Shown here: positions 20,189-29,054 of the stretch, one piece after another
Layout: the number at the start of each line of letters is the position of its first letter
Position numbering within the stretch: position 1 is the first letter of the stretch
Assembly: GCF_019212185.1 (NCBI RefSeq)
Contig: NZ_CP078138.1
Span: forward strand, 1,718,501-1,782,500
From: Pseudomonas fluorescens
GTDB taxonomy: Bacteria; Pseudomonadota; Gammaproteobacteria; Pseudomonadales; Pseudomonadaceae
Length of the DNA stretch: 64,000 nt
Reading direction: 5' to 3'
The notes under the pieces: generated by a model
What the model saw: the letters and a program-made list of their open reading frames with translations, nothing else
Databases searched by the model: none
What the model was told of the DNA's origin: nothing
Program-made: the position numbers and the translations under genes

Positions 20189-20950
20189 CTACATGGCAAC
20201 TTCCACCTGGCCGGGAGCCGTGACCTGGGCCTTGATCACCCGTTGCGAATTCAGATTTTTCACTCGGATCTGTTCACTCATGCCGCCGTTAGCCAAGGCT
20301 TCGCCCGGCATCCGTACGCTGAGGGTGCCACTGCGGGCCGTAATCACTACCTGATCGCCCTTGCGCACCACTTCGGCCTGCTCCAGATGAACCAGAGTAA
20401 TCACCTGATCGTTGACCATTGGTCGGACAAGTTTCTGCCCGATCGCCTGCTCCACGTCGGTCAGATAGCCCTGGTTGATCAGACTGATATCGCGCTCGCG
20501 CAGCATCACGTCTCCCGGCTCGATAATTCCGGCGCGCTTGAGCGGTCGAGTGCTGGTCACGACTTCGCGAAACAGCCGGACTTGAGCGGGCACGAACACT
20601 GTCCAGGGCGAGGCGCCGTCACAGCGAACCCTCACCGTGACACGCCCAATCGGCTTGGCCGGGCTTTCCAGTGTGGCTGTCAATTCCTTGTCGCACATGG
20701 GCAGGCGCAGGCGCGGGTCGAGTTGCTTGACCTCGATTTCGTAACGGCCCTGGGTTTGGCTGCTGGCCAAATAGTCTTCTACGGTGAATTCAAGAAAGCC
20801 CTGAGTGACGCCGATAAGGAGATCAGGCAAGGTAACCGGATCAGCAAAGGCAGGGCTGCCAGCAGTGAAAAAGCCGGCCATCGCCACCGCGCCGAGTAAT
20901 CGGCGAGGAGCGCAGGCAAGGCGTCGAAAAAATGTCGTGTGCAGGTTCAT
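20189..20950 (-). CDS. flgA: Flagellar P-ring chaperone FlgA
   Basis: A 253-residue periplasmic protein needed to assemble the flagellar P-ring from FlgI. An Arg-rich N-terminus is followed by a hydrophobic stretch and a signal-peptidase site after SPAFA (about residue 36). Then come the FlgA/SAF regions, with RPLKRAGIIEPGDVMLRERDI and the C-terminal GTLSVRMPGEALANGGMSEQIRVKNLNSQRVI block typical of FlgA. The start at 20950 gives a normal length and a signal peptide; the open frame upstream is only antisense to cheV. A sigma-54 box sits very close to this ATG. Confidence 0.93.
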   Translation of the reverse strand: MNLHTTFFRRLACAPRRLLGAVAMAGFFTAGSPAFADPVTLPDLLIGVTQGFLEFTVEDYLASSQTQGRYEIEVKQLDPRLRLPMCDKELTATLESPAKPIGRVTVRVRCDGASPWTVFVPAQVRLFREVVTSTRPLKRAGIIEPGDVMLRERDISLINQGYLTDVEQAIGQKLVRPMVNDQVITLVHLEQAEVVRKGDQVVITARSGTLSVRMPGEALANGGMSEQIRVKNLNSQRVIKAQVTAPGQVEVAM

Positions 20951-20961
20951 AGCGGTTAAAA

Positions 20962-20977
20962 AGCAAGCGCCGTGCCG
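20962..20977 (-). promoter_or_regulatory. Sigma-54 (RpoN) promoter of flgA
   Basis: The minus strand reads CGGCACGGCGCTTGCT, against the consensus TGGCACG-N4-TTGCW with only the first base different. The -12 GC lies about 13 bp before the flgA ATG, so the transcript would begin almost at the start codon. Confidence 0.72.
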
Positions 20978-21031
20978 TTTAGTGATGAATGTGCGTCGCA
21001 ACACACTTAGCGTTGGTGTAGGGGGCTGGGC

Positions 21032-21964
21032 ATGGCTGGTGTAATGGATTCGGTAAACCAGCGCACGCAACTGGTAGGGCAGAATCGCCTGGAGCTGTTG
21101 TTGTTCCGTCTCGACGGTCAGCAGCTCTACGGCATCAATGTGTTTAAGGTTCGGGAAGTGCTGCAATGCCCGAAACTGACCTTGATGCCCAAATCCAATC
21201 CTGTCGTGTGCGGTGTGGCAAGTATTCGTGGGGCAACCATTCCGATTCTCGACCTGGCGATGGCCACGGGTTCGGGCGGATTGCAGGATCAAAGCAATCC
21301 CTTCGTGATCATCACGGAGTACAACACCAAGACCCAGGGTTTTCTGGTGCGCTCGGTGGAGCGGATCGTCAACATGAATTGGGAGGAGATCCATCCGCCG
21401 CCCAAGGGTACCGGGCGCGATCACTACCTGACGGCAGTGACGCGGGTCGACAATCAGTTGGTGGAAATCATCGACGTCGAGAAGGTTCTGGCGGAAGTCG
21501 CGCCAACGCCCGAGGCCATTTCGGTTGGCGTGGTCGATGTCGAGACCCAGCACAAGGCCTTGTCGCTGCGGGTATTGACGGTGGATGACTCGTCGGTGGC
21601 GCGCAAGCAGGTCTCGCGCTGTCTGCAGACGGTCGGGGTCGAGGTGGTGGCGCTGAACGACGGTCGGCAAGCACTGGACTACCTGCGCAAGCTGGTCGAC
21701 GAAGGCAAGAAGCCGGAGGAAGAGTTCCTGATGATGATTTCCGACATCGAGATGCCGGAAATGGACGGCTACACCCTGACGGCGGAAATCCGCAACGACC
21801 CGCGCATGCAAAAGCTGCACATCATCCTGCATACTTCGCTGTCAGGCGTATTCAATCAGGCGATGGTCAAGAAAGTCGGTGCCGATGACTTTCTGGCCAA
21901 ATTCCGCCCTGATGACCTGGCATCCCGGGTAGTCGACCGGATCAAAGCAGCAGATATCAGCTAG
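21032..21964 (+). CDS. cheV: Chemotaxis protein CheV
   Basis: A 310-residue coupling/adaptation protein that links chemoreceptors to CheA. The N-terminal CheW-like domain (about residues 15-160) includes LLFRLDGQQLYGINVFKVREV. The C-terminal receiver domain (about 180-305) has LTVDDSSVAR, phospho-acceptor Asp in MMISDIEMPEMDGY, and HTSLSG as the switch-Thr/Ser region. The ATG follows AGGGGG. It is divergent from flgA and followed after 46 bp by cheR, the conserved Pseudomonas flgA-cheV-cheR order. Confidence 0.95.
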   Translation: MAGVMDSVNQRTQLVGQNRLELLLFRLDGQQLYGINVFKVREVLQCPKLTLMPKSNPVVCGVASIRGATIPILDLAMATGSGGLQDQSNPFVIITEYNTKTQGFLVRSVERIVNMNWEEIHPPPKGTGRDHYLTAVTRVDNQLVEIIDVEKVLAEVAPTPEAISVGVVDVETQHKALSLRVLTVDDSSVARKQVSRCLQTVGVEVVALNDGRQALDYLRKLVDEGKKPEEEFLMMISDIEMPEMDGYTLTAEIRNDPRMQKLHIILHTSLSGVFNQAMVKKVGADDFLAKFRPDDLASRVVDRIKAADIS

Positions 21965-22010
21965 GTGGCTTTTGGCCCTGGCGATCAATACGATTTAAGA
22001 GGCGGTATCC

Positions 22011-22838
22011 TTGTCTACGGGTAATTTGGATTTTGAACAGTTCCGGGTTTTCCTGGAAAAAGCCTGTGGCATTTTGCTCGGTGAGAATAAACAGTATCTG
22101 GTCTCGAGCCGTCTCAACAAACTGATGGAACAGCAGGGCATCAAGTCGTTGGGCGAGTTGGTCCAGCGCATCCAGACCCAGCCACGCGGCGGTTTGCGTG
22201 AAATGGTGGTGGACGCGATGACGACCAACGAAACCCTCTGGTTTCGTGACACCTATCCGTTTGAAGTGCTGAAGAACAAAGTCTTGCCCGAGGCGATCAA
22301 GGCCAGTCCCGGGCAGCGTCTGCGCATCTGGTCGGCGGCCTGTTCGTCCGGGCAGGAGCCTTATTCGCTGTCGATGGCGATCGACGAATTCGAGCGAGTC
22401 AACATGGGCCAACTGCGCATGGGGGTGCAGATCGTTGCCACCGACCTGTCCGGGACGATGCTGACCAACTGCAAGTCCGGCGAATACGACAGCCTGGCGA
22501 TCGGGCGCGGCCTGTCACCTGATCGCCTGCAACGCTACTTCGATCCGAAAGGGCCGGGGCGCTGGGCAGTGAAGGCGCCGATCAAGAGTCGGGTGGAGTT
22601 CCGCTCGTTCAACCTGCTGGACAGTTACGCCAGCCTCGGCAAGTTCGACATCGTGTTTTGCCGCAACGTGCTGATCTACTTCTCTGCGGAAGTGAAGAAG
22701 GACATCCTGCTGCGTATCCACAGCACGCTCAAGCCGGGCGGTTATCTGTTCCTTGGCGCTTCGGAAGCGCTGAACGGCCTGCCGGATCATTACCAGATGG
22801 TCCAGTGCAGCCCGGGGATCATCTACCAGGCGAAGTGA
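22011..22838 (+). CDS. cheR: Chemotaxis protein methyltransferase CheR
   Basis: A 275-residue SAM-dependent enzyme that methylates glutamates of chemoreceptors. An N-terminal all-helical CheR_N domain spans about residues 5-60. The methyltransferase fold follows, with the SAM-binding segment RIWSAACSSGQEPYS near residue 104, FCRNVLIYF near 220 and GGYLFLGASEAL near 245. The start codon is TTG at 22011, preceded by AAGAGG; no ATG in the right place gives the family N-terminus. It likely forms an operon with cheV and ends at a clear terminator. Confidence 0.94.
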   Translation: MSTGNLDFEQFRVFLEKACGILLGENKQYLVSSRLNKLMEQQGIKSLGELVQRIQTQPRGGLREMVVDAMTTNETLWFRDTYPFEVLKNKVLPEAIKASPGQRLRIWSAACSSGQEPYSLSMAIDEFERVNMGQLRMGVQIVATDLSGTMLTNCKSGEYDSLAIGRGLSPDRLQRYFDPKGPGRWAVKAPIKSRVEFRSFNLLDSYASLGKFDIVFCRNVLIYFSAEVKKDILLRIHSTLKPGGYLFLGASEALNGLPDHYQMVQCSPGIIYQAK

Positions 22839-22844
22839 AAAGAC

Positions 22845-22870
22845 GGGAGCCCTCAGCGGCTCCCTTTTTT
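22845..22870 (+). terminator. Terminator of cheV-cheR
   Basis: The stem GGGAGCC/GGCTCCC with loop CTCAGC is followed by six Ts. Confidence 0.92.
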
Positions 22871-22997
22871 CTGTCCGGTGATTCAGCCCTTCACAAGCGG
22901 CAGAAAAGCGGCGGGCGCCGGAAAGCGCTTGCCGCTTTTCTGGCATTGCCGCCTTGCCGCTACTTGCCGGGCCCCCTGTTTACGGGGGCTGGCGAGC

Positions 22998-23013
22998 TGG
23001 CACGGCGCTTGCT
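22998..23013 (+). promoter_or_regulatory. Sigma-54 (RpoN) promoter of flgBCDE
   Basis: TGGCACGGCGCTTGCT is a perfect match to TGGCACG-N4-TTGCW, 45 bp before the flgB start. It agrees with the known FleSR/RpoN control of hook and rod genes in Pseudomonas. Confidence 0.9.
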
Positions 23014-23057
23014 AAAGATCCAGATACGAAAAATCTGGTCACCTGAAGGTTTGCGCC

Positions 23058-23465
23058 ATGAGCATCAGCTTCGACAAAGCGCTCGGTATCCACGAACAGG
23101 CCCTGAGCTTCCGCGCCCAGCGTGCCGAAGTCCTGGCCAACAACATTGCCAACGCCGACACCCCGAACTACAAGGCTCGGGACCTGGACTTTGCGTCCGT
23201 GCTGGCGGCACAGGCGGAAAAGACCAACAACGGCACCTTCGCCTTGAACATGACCAACAGCCGTCATATCGAAGCCCAGGGCATGAGCAGTGGCGACGAG
23301 TCGTTGCTGTATCGCACGCCGATGCAACCTTCGATCGACCAGAACACCGTCGACGCACAGTTGGAGCAATCCAGCTACGCGGAAAACTCGGTGAACTTCC
23401 AGGCCAGCTTCACGCTGCTCAACAGTAAATTCAAAGGGCTGATCTCGGCCCTGCGCGGAGAGTAA
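23058..23465 (+). CDS. flgB: Flagellar basal-body rod protein FlgB
   Basis: A 135-residue proximal rod subunit exported by the flagellar type III apparatus. The N-terminal rod signature is present (QRAEVLANNIANADTPNYKARDLDF, about residues 22-46), as is the C-terminal VNFQASFTLLNSKFKGL helix that packs in the rod. It is the first gene of the flgB-flgC-flgD-flgE operon behind a sigma-54 promoter; flgC follows after 3 bp. Confidence 0.96.
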   Translation: MSISFDKALGIHEQALSFRAQRAEVLANNIANADTPNYKARDLDFASVLAAQAEKTNNGTFALNMTNSRHIEAQGMSSGDESLLYRTPMQPSIDQNTVDAQLEQSSYAENSVNFQASFTLLNSKFKGLISALRGE

Positions 23466-23468
23466 TCC

Positions 23469-23912
23469 ATGTCCCTGTCCAGCGTTTTCAACATTGCCGG
23501 CAGTGGCATGAGCGCGCAGACCACTCGCCTGAACACCGTGGCCAGTAACATCGCCAACGCCGAAACAGTGTCCTCGAGCATCGACCAGACCTACCGCGCG
23601 CGCCACCCGGTGTTCGCCACCATGTTCCAGGGCGGCCAGTCCGGTGGCGGCGATTCGCTGTTCCAGAATCAGGACGCGGCGGGTCAGGGCGTGCAGGTGC
23701 TCGGCGTGGTCGAGGACCAGAGCAACCTCGAAGCGCGCTACGAGCCGAACCATCCGGCTGCCGACGCCAAGGGTTATGTCTACTACCCGAACGTCAACGT
23801 GGTCGAGGAAATGGCCGACATGATTTCCGCCAGCCGTTCGTTCCAGACCAACGCGGAAATGATGAACACCGCCAAAACCATGATGCAGAAGGTCCTGACC
23901 CTCGGTCAGTGA
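23469..23912 (+). CDS. flgC: Flagellar basal-body rod protein FlgC
   Basis: A 147-residue proximal rod subunit. It has the family N-terminus FNIAGSGMSAQTTRLNTVASNIANAET and the C-terminal segment YPNVNVVEEMADMISASRSFQTNAEMMNTAK, shared by FlgC and related axial proteins. It is tightly spaced in the operon, between flgB and flgD. Confidence 0.97.
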   Translation: MSLSSVFNIAGSGMSAQTTRLNTVASNIANAETVSSSIDQTYRARHPVFATMFQGGQSGGGDSLFQNQDAAGQGVQVLGVVEDQSNLEARYEPNHPAADAKGYVYYPNVNVVEEMADMISASRSFQTNAEMMNTAKTMMQKVLTLGQ

Positions 23913-23927
23913 TAAGAGGCAGCTCAG

Positions 23928-24653
23928 ATGAGTGTTACCGATACCACCAGTGGCCTGAGCCTCAAGGACATTCTTGCGAATTCCTCGAAGACGGTCACCA
24001 ACACCAGCAGTGATGGCCTGGCGGCAGCGACTAAAAGCACGACCGGCAAGAACGAGCTGGGCAAGGACGCGTTCCTGCAATTGCTGGTGACCCAGCTGAA
24101 GAACCAGAACCCGCTCGATCCGCAGGACAACAGCGCGTTCGTCGCGCAGTTGGCGCAGTTCAGCAGTCTGGAGGGCATCACCACCTTGAACACCTCGGTG
24201 AATAACATCTCCGGTTCGTTCAAGTCCTCGCAAGCCTTGCAGGCCTCGTCGCTGGTCGGGCGCTCAGTGGTGGTGCAGACCGGTTCCGCCTATGTCGACA
24301 CCACAAAGAGCATGACCGGTTCGGTGGTGGTCCCGACCTCCGTGGCCAGCTCCACCGTGACCGTCACTGACAAGGACGGCAAGACCGTGAAAACCATCGA
24401 TCTGGGCAGCCAGGCGCAAGGCAACGCGAGCTTTGTTTGGGATGGCACCAATACTGCGGGCGAAAAAGTTGACCCGGGTACCTACACCTTCAAGGCCAGC
24501 GCGCCGATCGACGATAAGGCGACCGACCTGATCACCTACCTGCCGGCGACCGTCAACAGCGTGACCCTGAGCCAGACCGGCGGCGAGATGATGCTCAACC
24601 TCGCCAATATGGGTTCGATTGCCCTGTCCAAAGTACAAACCATTGGTCTATAG
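23928..24653 (+). CDS. flgD: Flagellar hook assembly protein FlgD
   Basis: A 241-residue hook cap scaffold, needed for polymerisation of FlgE and removed when the hook is complete. The N-terminal part is Ser/Thr-rich, followed by the conserved KDAFLQLLVTQLKNQNPLDP block (about residues 45-64) and QLAQFSSLEGI. The C-terminal tudor/Fn3-like domain contains FVWDGTNTAGEKVDPGTYTF. It lies between flgC and flgE. Confidence 0.96.
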   Translation: MSVTDTTSGLSLKDILANSSKTVTNTSSDGLAAATKSTTGKNELGKDAFLQLLVTQLKNQNPLDPQDNSAFVAQLAQFSSLEGITTLNTSVNNISGSFKSSQALQASSLVGRSVVVQTGSAYVDTTKSMTGSVVVPTSVASSTVTVTDKDGKTVKTIDLGSQAQGNASFVWDGTNTAGEKVDPGTYTFKASAPIDDKATDLITYLPATVNSVTLSQTGGEMMLNLANMGSIALSKVQTIGL

Positions 24654-24684
24654 AGCCGGCTAGCGCGGCACAAAGGAGTGGAAC

Positions 24685-26031
24685 ATGTCTTTCAATATCG
24701 GCCTTAGCGGCCTCTATGCGGCCAACAAACAACTGGACGTTACTGGCAACAACATCGCCAACGTCGCCACCACTGGCTTCAAATCCTCCCGGGTGGAGTT
24801 CGAAGACGTGTACTCGGCGACCAAGCTGGGAACCGGCAACAAGACCATCGGCAGCGGCGTGAGCCTGGCCAACGTGTCCCAGCAGTTCCGCCAGGGCGAC
24901 GTGACCAACACCGGCAACGTGCTGGACATGGCGATCCAGGGTTCGGGTTTCTTCGTGCTCAACGACAGCGGCTCGCTGACCTATACCCGTGCCGGTACCT
25001 TCAACGTCGACAAAGACGGTTTCATCACCAACAGCTCCGGTACTGCGCGCCTGCAAGGCTACGCGGTGGATGCCAATGGCAAGATCCTCAAGGATGTGAT
25101 CGGCGACCTGAAAATCGACCAGTCGAACCTTGAGCCGAAAACCACTGGCAATATCTCTTCGAGCATCAACCTTAACTCCGGCAAGCCGAACATCGACCCG
25201 GCGGTGACCCCGTTCGACCCGAGCAAAATCGACACCTACACCGACATGTTTACCACGCCGGTCTACGACAGCCAGGGTAATCAGCACAACATGGACCAGT
25301 ACGTGGTCAAGACCGGTGCCAACACCTGGCAAACCTACACCCTGGTGGATGGTCGCAACCCGGATGGCCAAGCCTTCGTACCGGCCGGCGTGAACCCGGT
25401 GACCGCGAGCAACCAGGCCGCCATGACCATGAACTTCGGTTCCGACGGCAAGCTGCTGAATATCACCGCGCCAGCCACTGGCACCCCGTACACCGTTAGC
25501 GGCAATTCGATTGTCATGGGCGCGGGCGTCTGGACTCCGGGCACGGTCAAGGATGGCGTGTGGACCGCCAACGGTGCGGTGGGCAACGCCACCGGCATCA
25601 GCAACAACCTGGCCAGCACCACCCAGTACAACTCGGCAACCATCCGCAACCTGCCGACCCAGGACGGCTACGCCACCGGCCAGATCACCAACCTGACCAT
25701 CGACGGCACCGGCACCCTGTTCGCCAACTTCAGCAACAGCAAGTCCAAAGCGATCGGCCAAGTCACCCTGGCCAGCTTCAACAACGAGCAAGGCTTGCAG
25801 GCAGTGGGCGGTACCAGTTGGAAGGAGACCTACCTGTCCGGCTTCGCCGCCTACGACGCAGGCCAGACCGGCACCCTGGGGTCGGTGGTGTCGAACTCGC
25901 TGGAAGACTCCAACGTCAACCTGACCAGTGAGCTGGTGGACCTGATCAAGGGCCAGAGCAACTACCAGGCAAACGCCAAGACCATCTCGACGCAAAGCAC
26001 CATCATGCAGACCATCATTCAGATGGCGTAA
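24685..26031 (+). CDS. flgE: Flagellar hook protein FlgE
   Basis: A 448-residue hook subunit. The N-terminal axial motif GLSGLYAANKQLDVTGNNIANVATTGFKSS and the C-terminal helix (SNYQANAKTISTQSTIMQTI) are conserved. The central Gly/Thr/Asn-rich region (about residues 150-350) is the surface-exposed variable part. ANNIAN-type motifs agree with export by the flagellar apparatus. It is the last gene of the operon in this window; the next gene is on the opposite strand. Confidence 0.96.
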   Translation: MSFNIGLSGLYAANKQLDVTGNNIANVATTGFKSSRVEFEDVYSATKLGTGNKTIGSGVSLANVSQQFRQGDVTNTGNVLDMAIQGSGFFVLNDSGSLTYTRAGTFNVDKDGFITNSSGTARLQGYAVDANGKILKDVIGDLKIDQSNLEPKTTGNISSSINLNSGKPNIDPAVTPFDPSKIDTYTDMFTTPVYDSQGNQHNMDQYVVKTGANTWQTYTLVDGRNPDGQAFVPAGVNPVTASNQAAMTMNFGSDGKLLNITAPATGTPYTVSGNSIVMGAGVWTPGTVKDGVWTANGAVGNATGISNNLASTTQYNSATIRNLPTQDGYATGQITNLTIDGTGTLFANFSNSKSKAIGQVTLASFNNEQGLQAVGGTSWKETYLSGFAAYDAGQTGTLGSVVSNSLEDSNVNLTSELVDLIKGQSNYQANAKTISTQSTIMQTIIQMA

Positions 26032-26042
26032 TTGTGTGGTGC

Positions 26043-26075
26043 TGACGCGGTGGGGCCATCGGCAACACCGCGTCA
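26043..26075 (+). terminator. Hairpin after flgE (probable terminator)
   Basis: A perfect 10-bp stem TGACGCGGTG/CACCGCGTCA with a 13-base loop lies 12 bp after the flgE stop. The T-tract is weak (ATTTC). The rod-distal genes flgF onward are not present here. Confidence 0.55.
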
Positions 26076-26080
26076 ATTTC

Positions 26081-26153
26081 ATCGCTAGCAGGCTGGCTCC
26101 TACAGGATTGTGAATGACTCCGGACCTGTAGGCGCTGGCTTGCCAGCGATGAG
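26081..26153. repeat. REP doublet (REPIN-like)
   Basis: Two inverted REP copies flank a short spacer: ATCGCTAGCAGGCTGGCTCC with TACAGG, and CTGTAGGCGCTGGCTTGCCAG with CGATGAG. This is a fluorescens-type palindrome between convergent genes flgE and bepA. Confidence 0.8.
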
Positions 26154-26163
26154 ACCCTCAGCC

Positions 26164-27597
26164 TCACCCCATCATGTCCTTGATCATCCGCTCTTGCTCC
26201 ATCAGCTCGCGCTGGCGCGCATCAATCCGTGACGACAGCGGGAAGTTGCCGCTGGCGCGGCGTTTGGCGAAGTCCAGTTGCTGGATGGCCTGACGGTAGT
26301 CGCCCACTAGCGCGAAGTACTCGGCACGGGCCTGATGCAGGCCAATGATGTTGCCGGACTGGCCACGGGTCTCGGCGACCTGATACCAGACATCCGGATC
26401 GTCCGGACGGCTCTTGAGCAGGGCTTCCAGGGCTTTTTCCGCGTCGGCGGGGCGGTTCTGCTTGAGCATCAGATCGACGCGGGCCTGGTTCAGCGGGTAG
26501 TTGCCGGGGTACTGCGCAATCATCCGCTCGACCCGGCTCTGGGCATCGGCCAGGCGATTGCTGTCCATGTCCAACTCGATCTGTGCCAGGTTATAGATGA
26601 CTTCATTGGGCGCCTTGGCCAACAGTGGCTTGAGCGTCTCGCGTGCATCATTGAACTGGCTGCCCTTGATCTGGGCGATCGCCAGGCCATAACGCGCTAC
26701 GTCATTTTTCGGGTTGTCATCCAGCTGTGCACGAAAGCGCTTGGCCGCCAGCCCAGAGGTTTCTTCGTAGTACAACTGCACGCGCGCGCGAATCAGTTGA
26801 TAAGTCTGAGTGTCTTCTTTGCCACCGGCGGGCGCCTGTTCGGCGCGGTTGCGGGTGTCGGCGATCCGCGATTCGGTGACCGGGTGAGTCAGGAGGAATT
26901 CCGGCGGCTTGGCGTCGAAGCGATACTGACGCGACAGGCGCTCGAACATGCTCGGCATCGAGCGCGGGTCGTAGCCGGCTTTCTGCAGGTTGAGGATGCC
27001 TATGCGGTCGGCCTCCTGCTCGTTCTGCCGGGAGAAGCGGCGCTGTTCCTGGATCGCCGCGGCCTGGGTGCCGGCAATCGCGGCGATACCGGCATCACCG
27101 CCACCGGCGGCGGCGACGATGATCCCGGCCAGCAGCGCGGCCATCATGGGCACCTGCATGCGTTGCTGGGCCTCCACGCCACGGGCGAAGTGGCGTTGCG
27201 ACAAGTGAGCCAATTCGTGGGCCAGAACCGAGGCATATTCGCCTTCGGTCTGGGCGTTGAGAAACAGTCCGCCGTTGACCCCGACAATCCCGCCAGGCGC
27301 GGCGAAGGCGTTGAGTTGCGGGCTGTTGATCAGGATGAACTCAAGGCGTCGGTCGTTGAGCTGGCTGGTCTCCACCAGGCGATAGACACTGGTCTCGACG
27401 TAGTTTTTCAGCTGTGGGTCATTGAGTTGCGACACCTGGCTGCGCAGCATGGCCAGCCAGGCGCGGCCCAGGTCGTGCTCTTGCTGAGGGGAGACAATGG
27501 CAGAACTGGCGTCGCCGAGTGACGGCAGGTCGTCGGCGAAGCCCGGTGAGGCAAGCAGGCAAGCCAGCGTCAGCAGGGTAGGGCGCAGAAAAGTCAT
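26164..27597 (-). CDS. bepA: Outer-membrane assembly metalloprotease, M48 family, BepA-like
   Basis: A 477-residue periplasmic zinc protease with TPR repeats. BepA degrades stalled LptD and assists Bam substrates in E. coli. A signal peptide ends near residue 21 (PGFADD). The zinc motif HELAH is at residues 127-131, and the third ligand is in NEQEADRIG near residue 195. The C-terminal half (about 290-470) contains TPR-like helices. The start at 27597 is an ATG preceded by AAGG; the alternative TTG at 27618 adds a non-signal leader. It is monocistronic and divergent from the tusA-like gene. Confidence 0.9.
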   Translation of the reverse strand: MTFLRPTLLTLACLLASPGFADDLPSLGDASSAIVSPQQEHDLGRAWLAMLRSQVSQLNDPQLKNYVETSVYRLVETSQLNDRRLEFILINSPQLNAFAAPGGIVGVNGGLFLNAQTEGEYASVLAHELAHLSQRHFARGVEAQQRMQVPMMAALLAGIIVAAAGGGDAGIAAIAGTQAAAIQEQRRFSRQNEQEADRIGILNLQKAGYDPRSMPSMFERLSRQYRFDAKPPEFLLTHPVTESRIADTRNRAEQAPAGGKEDTQTYQLIRARVQLYYEETSGLAAKRFRAQLDDNPKNDVARYGLAIAQIKGSQFNDARETLKPLLAKAPNEVIYNLAQIELDMDSNRLADAQSRVERMIAQYPGNYPLNQARVDLMLKQNRPADAEKALEALLKSRPDDPDVWYQVAETRGQSGNIIGLHQARAEYFALVGDYRQAIQQLDFAKRRASGNFPLSSRIDARQRELMEQERMIKDMMG

Positions 27598-27694
27598 GCA
27601 CGAAGCCTTAGTCGACAAAGAGCTTACTGTAGCCGGACACTTGGCTTGGGACCAGATATTCTAGGCGGCTCAATCACCTGACCGGAGTGACGCA

Positions 27695-27934
27695 ATGACC
27701 GACGCTGTAGCCCATGATGCCGAGCTGGATGCCAGCGGGCTCAACTGTCCCTTGCCACTGCTCAAGGCCAAGATGGCGCTCAATGGCCTGGCCAGCGGCG
27801 CAGTGCTCAAGGTGATTGCCACCGATGCCGGCTCGCAGCGCGACTTTCGCACCTTTGCCCGTCTGGCCGGTCATACCCTGCTGCGCGAAGAAGATGATGC
27901 TGGCGTCTACCGCTACTGGCTGAAAAAAGCCTGA
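27695..27934 (+). CDS. TusA/SirA-family sulfurtransferase
   Basis: A 79-residue protein of the SirA/TusA/YedF fold. The active-site motif CPLPLLKAK, with the sulfur-carrying Cys near residue 18 in GLNCPLPLLKAKMAL, is intact. Members pass persulfide sulfur in tRNA thiolation, molybdenum cofactor or related pathways; which one is not readable here. A permease of the PerM family follows 29 bp downstream and may share the transcript. Confidence 0.88.
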   Translation: MTDAVAHDAELDASGLNCPLPLLKAKMALNGLASGAVLKVIATDAGSQRDFRTFARLAGHTLLREEDDAGVYRYWLKKA

Positions 27935-27963
27935 CTGACGAACCCTCCGATTAAGGAAGATTG

Positions 27964-29034
27964 ATGTTTAAAGTGCTACGCGACTGGATCCAGCGCTACT
28001 TCTCCGATGAAGAAGCGGTGGTGCTGGCCGTTCTGTTGGTTCTGGCGTTCACCGCCGTGCTCACCCTGGGCGGCATGCTCGCGCCGGTGTTGGCGGGGAT
28101 GGTCCTGGCCTACCTGATGCAGGGTCTGGTGAGCACCCTGGAGCGCCTGCGACTGCCGGGCGCCGTGGCCGTCGGCCTGGTGTTCGCCTTGTTCATGGGC
28201 CTGTTGCTGCTGTTCATCGTGGTGGTGGTCCCGTTGCTTTGGCATCAGCTCATCGCCCTGTTCAACGAGTTGCCGGGGATGCTCGCCAAATGGCAATCGC
28301 TGCTGTTGCTGCTGCCCGAGCGCTATCCGCACCTGGTCTCGGATGAACAGGTGCTGCGGGCGATCGAAGTGGCGCGCGCGGAAATCGGCAAATTCGTGCA
28401 GTGGGCGCTGACGTTTTCGCTGTCCAGCCTGCCGCTGCTGGTCAACATCATGATCTACCTGGTGCTGGTACCGATCCTGGTGTTCTTCTTCCTCAAGGAC
28501 CGGGCCATGATCGGCCAGTGGGTGCGCGGCTACCTGCCTCGCGAGCGCGCGCTGATCACCCGGGTCGGCCAGGAAATGAACCGGCAGATCGCCAATTACA
28601 TTCGCGGCAAGGTCATGGAAATGGCGATTTGCGGCGGAGTGACCTACATCGGCTTCATCACCATGGGGCTCAACTACTCAGCGCTGCTGGCGTTGCTGGT
28701 GGGGGTGTCGGTGGTGGTGCCCTATGTCGGCGCGGTGGTGGTGACCGTGCCGGTGGCGCTGATAGCCCTGTTTCAGTGGGGTTGGAGCGATCAGTTCATC
28801 TACCTGATGGCGGTCTACGGGATCATCCAGACCCTGGATGGCAACGTGCTGGTGCCGTTGCTGTTCTCCGAGGCGGTGAACCTGCACCCGGTGGCAATCA
28901 TCTGTGCGGTACTGCTGTTCGGCGGGTTGTGGGGGTTCTGGGGCGTGTTCTTTGCGATCCCGCTGGCGACCCTGTTCAAGGCCGTTCTGGATGCCTGGCC
29001 GCGTAAGGAGCCGGTGGTGGCGCCGTTGTTGTAG
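27964..29034 (+). CDS. AI-2E/PerM family inner-membrane transporter
   Basis: A 356-residue membrane protein with about seven to eight hydrophobic segments and the conserved C-terminal region (VVPYVGAVVVTVP, then GNVLVPLLFSEAVNLHP, then GGLWGFWGVFFAIPLATLFKAVL) of the PerM/YdiK/TqsA family. Members export or facilitate small molecules; the substrate is uncertain. The ATG at 27964 follows AAGGAAG. It follows the sulfurtransferase gene and ends at a REPIN. Confidence 0.88.
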   Translation: MFKVLRDWIQRYFSDEEAVVLAVLLVLAFTAVLTLGGMLAPVLAGMVLAYLMQGLVSTLERLRLPGAVAVGLVFALFMGLLLLFIVVVVPLLWHQLIALFNELPGMLAKWQSLLLLLPERYPHLVSDEQVLRAIEVARAEIGKFVQWALTFSLSSLPLLVNIMIYLVLVPILVFFFLKDRAMIGQWVRGYLPRERALITRVGQEMNRQIANYIRGKVMEMAICGGVTYIGFITMGLNYSALLALLVGVSVVVPYVGAVVVTVPVALIALFQWGWSDQFIYLMAVYGIIQTLDGNVLVPLLFSEAVNLHPVAIICAVLLFGGLWGFWGVFFAIPLATLFKAVLDAWPRKEPVVAPLL

Positions 29035-29054
29035 CGTTGGCCTTACCGGCCTCT

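Noticed and set aside
20957..21031. Possible sigma-28 promoter for cheV (TAAAAAGC then GCCGTTTA)
   Set aside because: The spacing is 9 rather than 11 bp, and the second half matches poorly. It also coincides with the better flgA sigma-54 box.
20951..21832. Open frame extending flgA upstream by about 290 codons on the minus strand
   Set aside because: It is antisense to cheV, lacks any family similarity and ends before the FlgA signal peptide. The normal FlgA starts at 20950.
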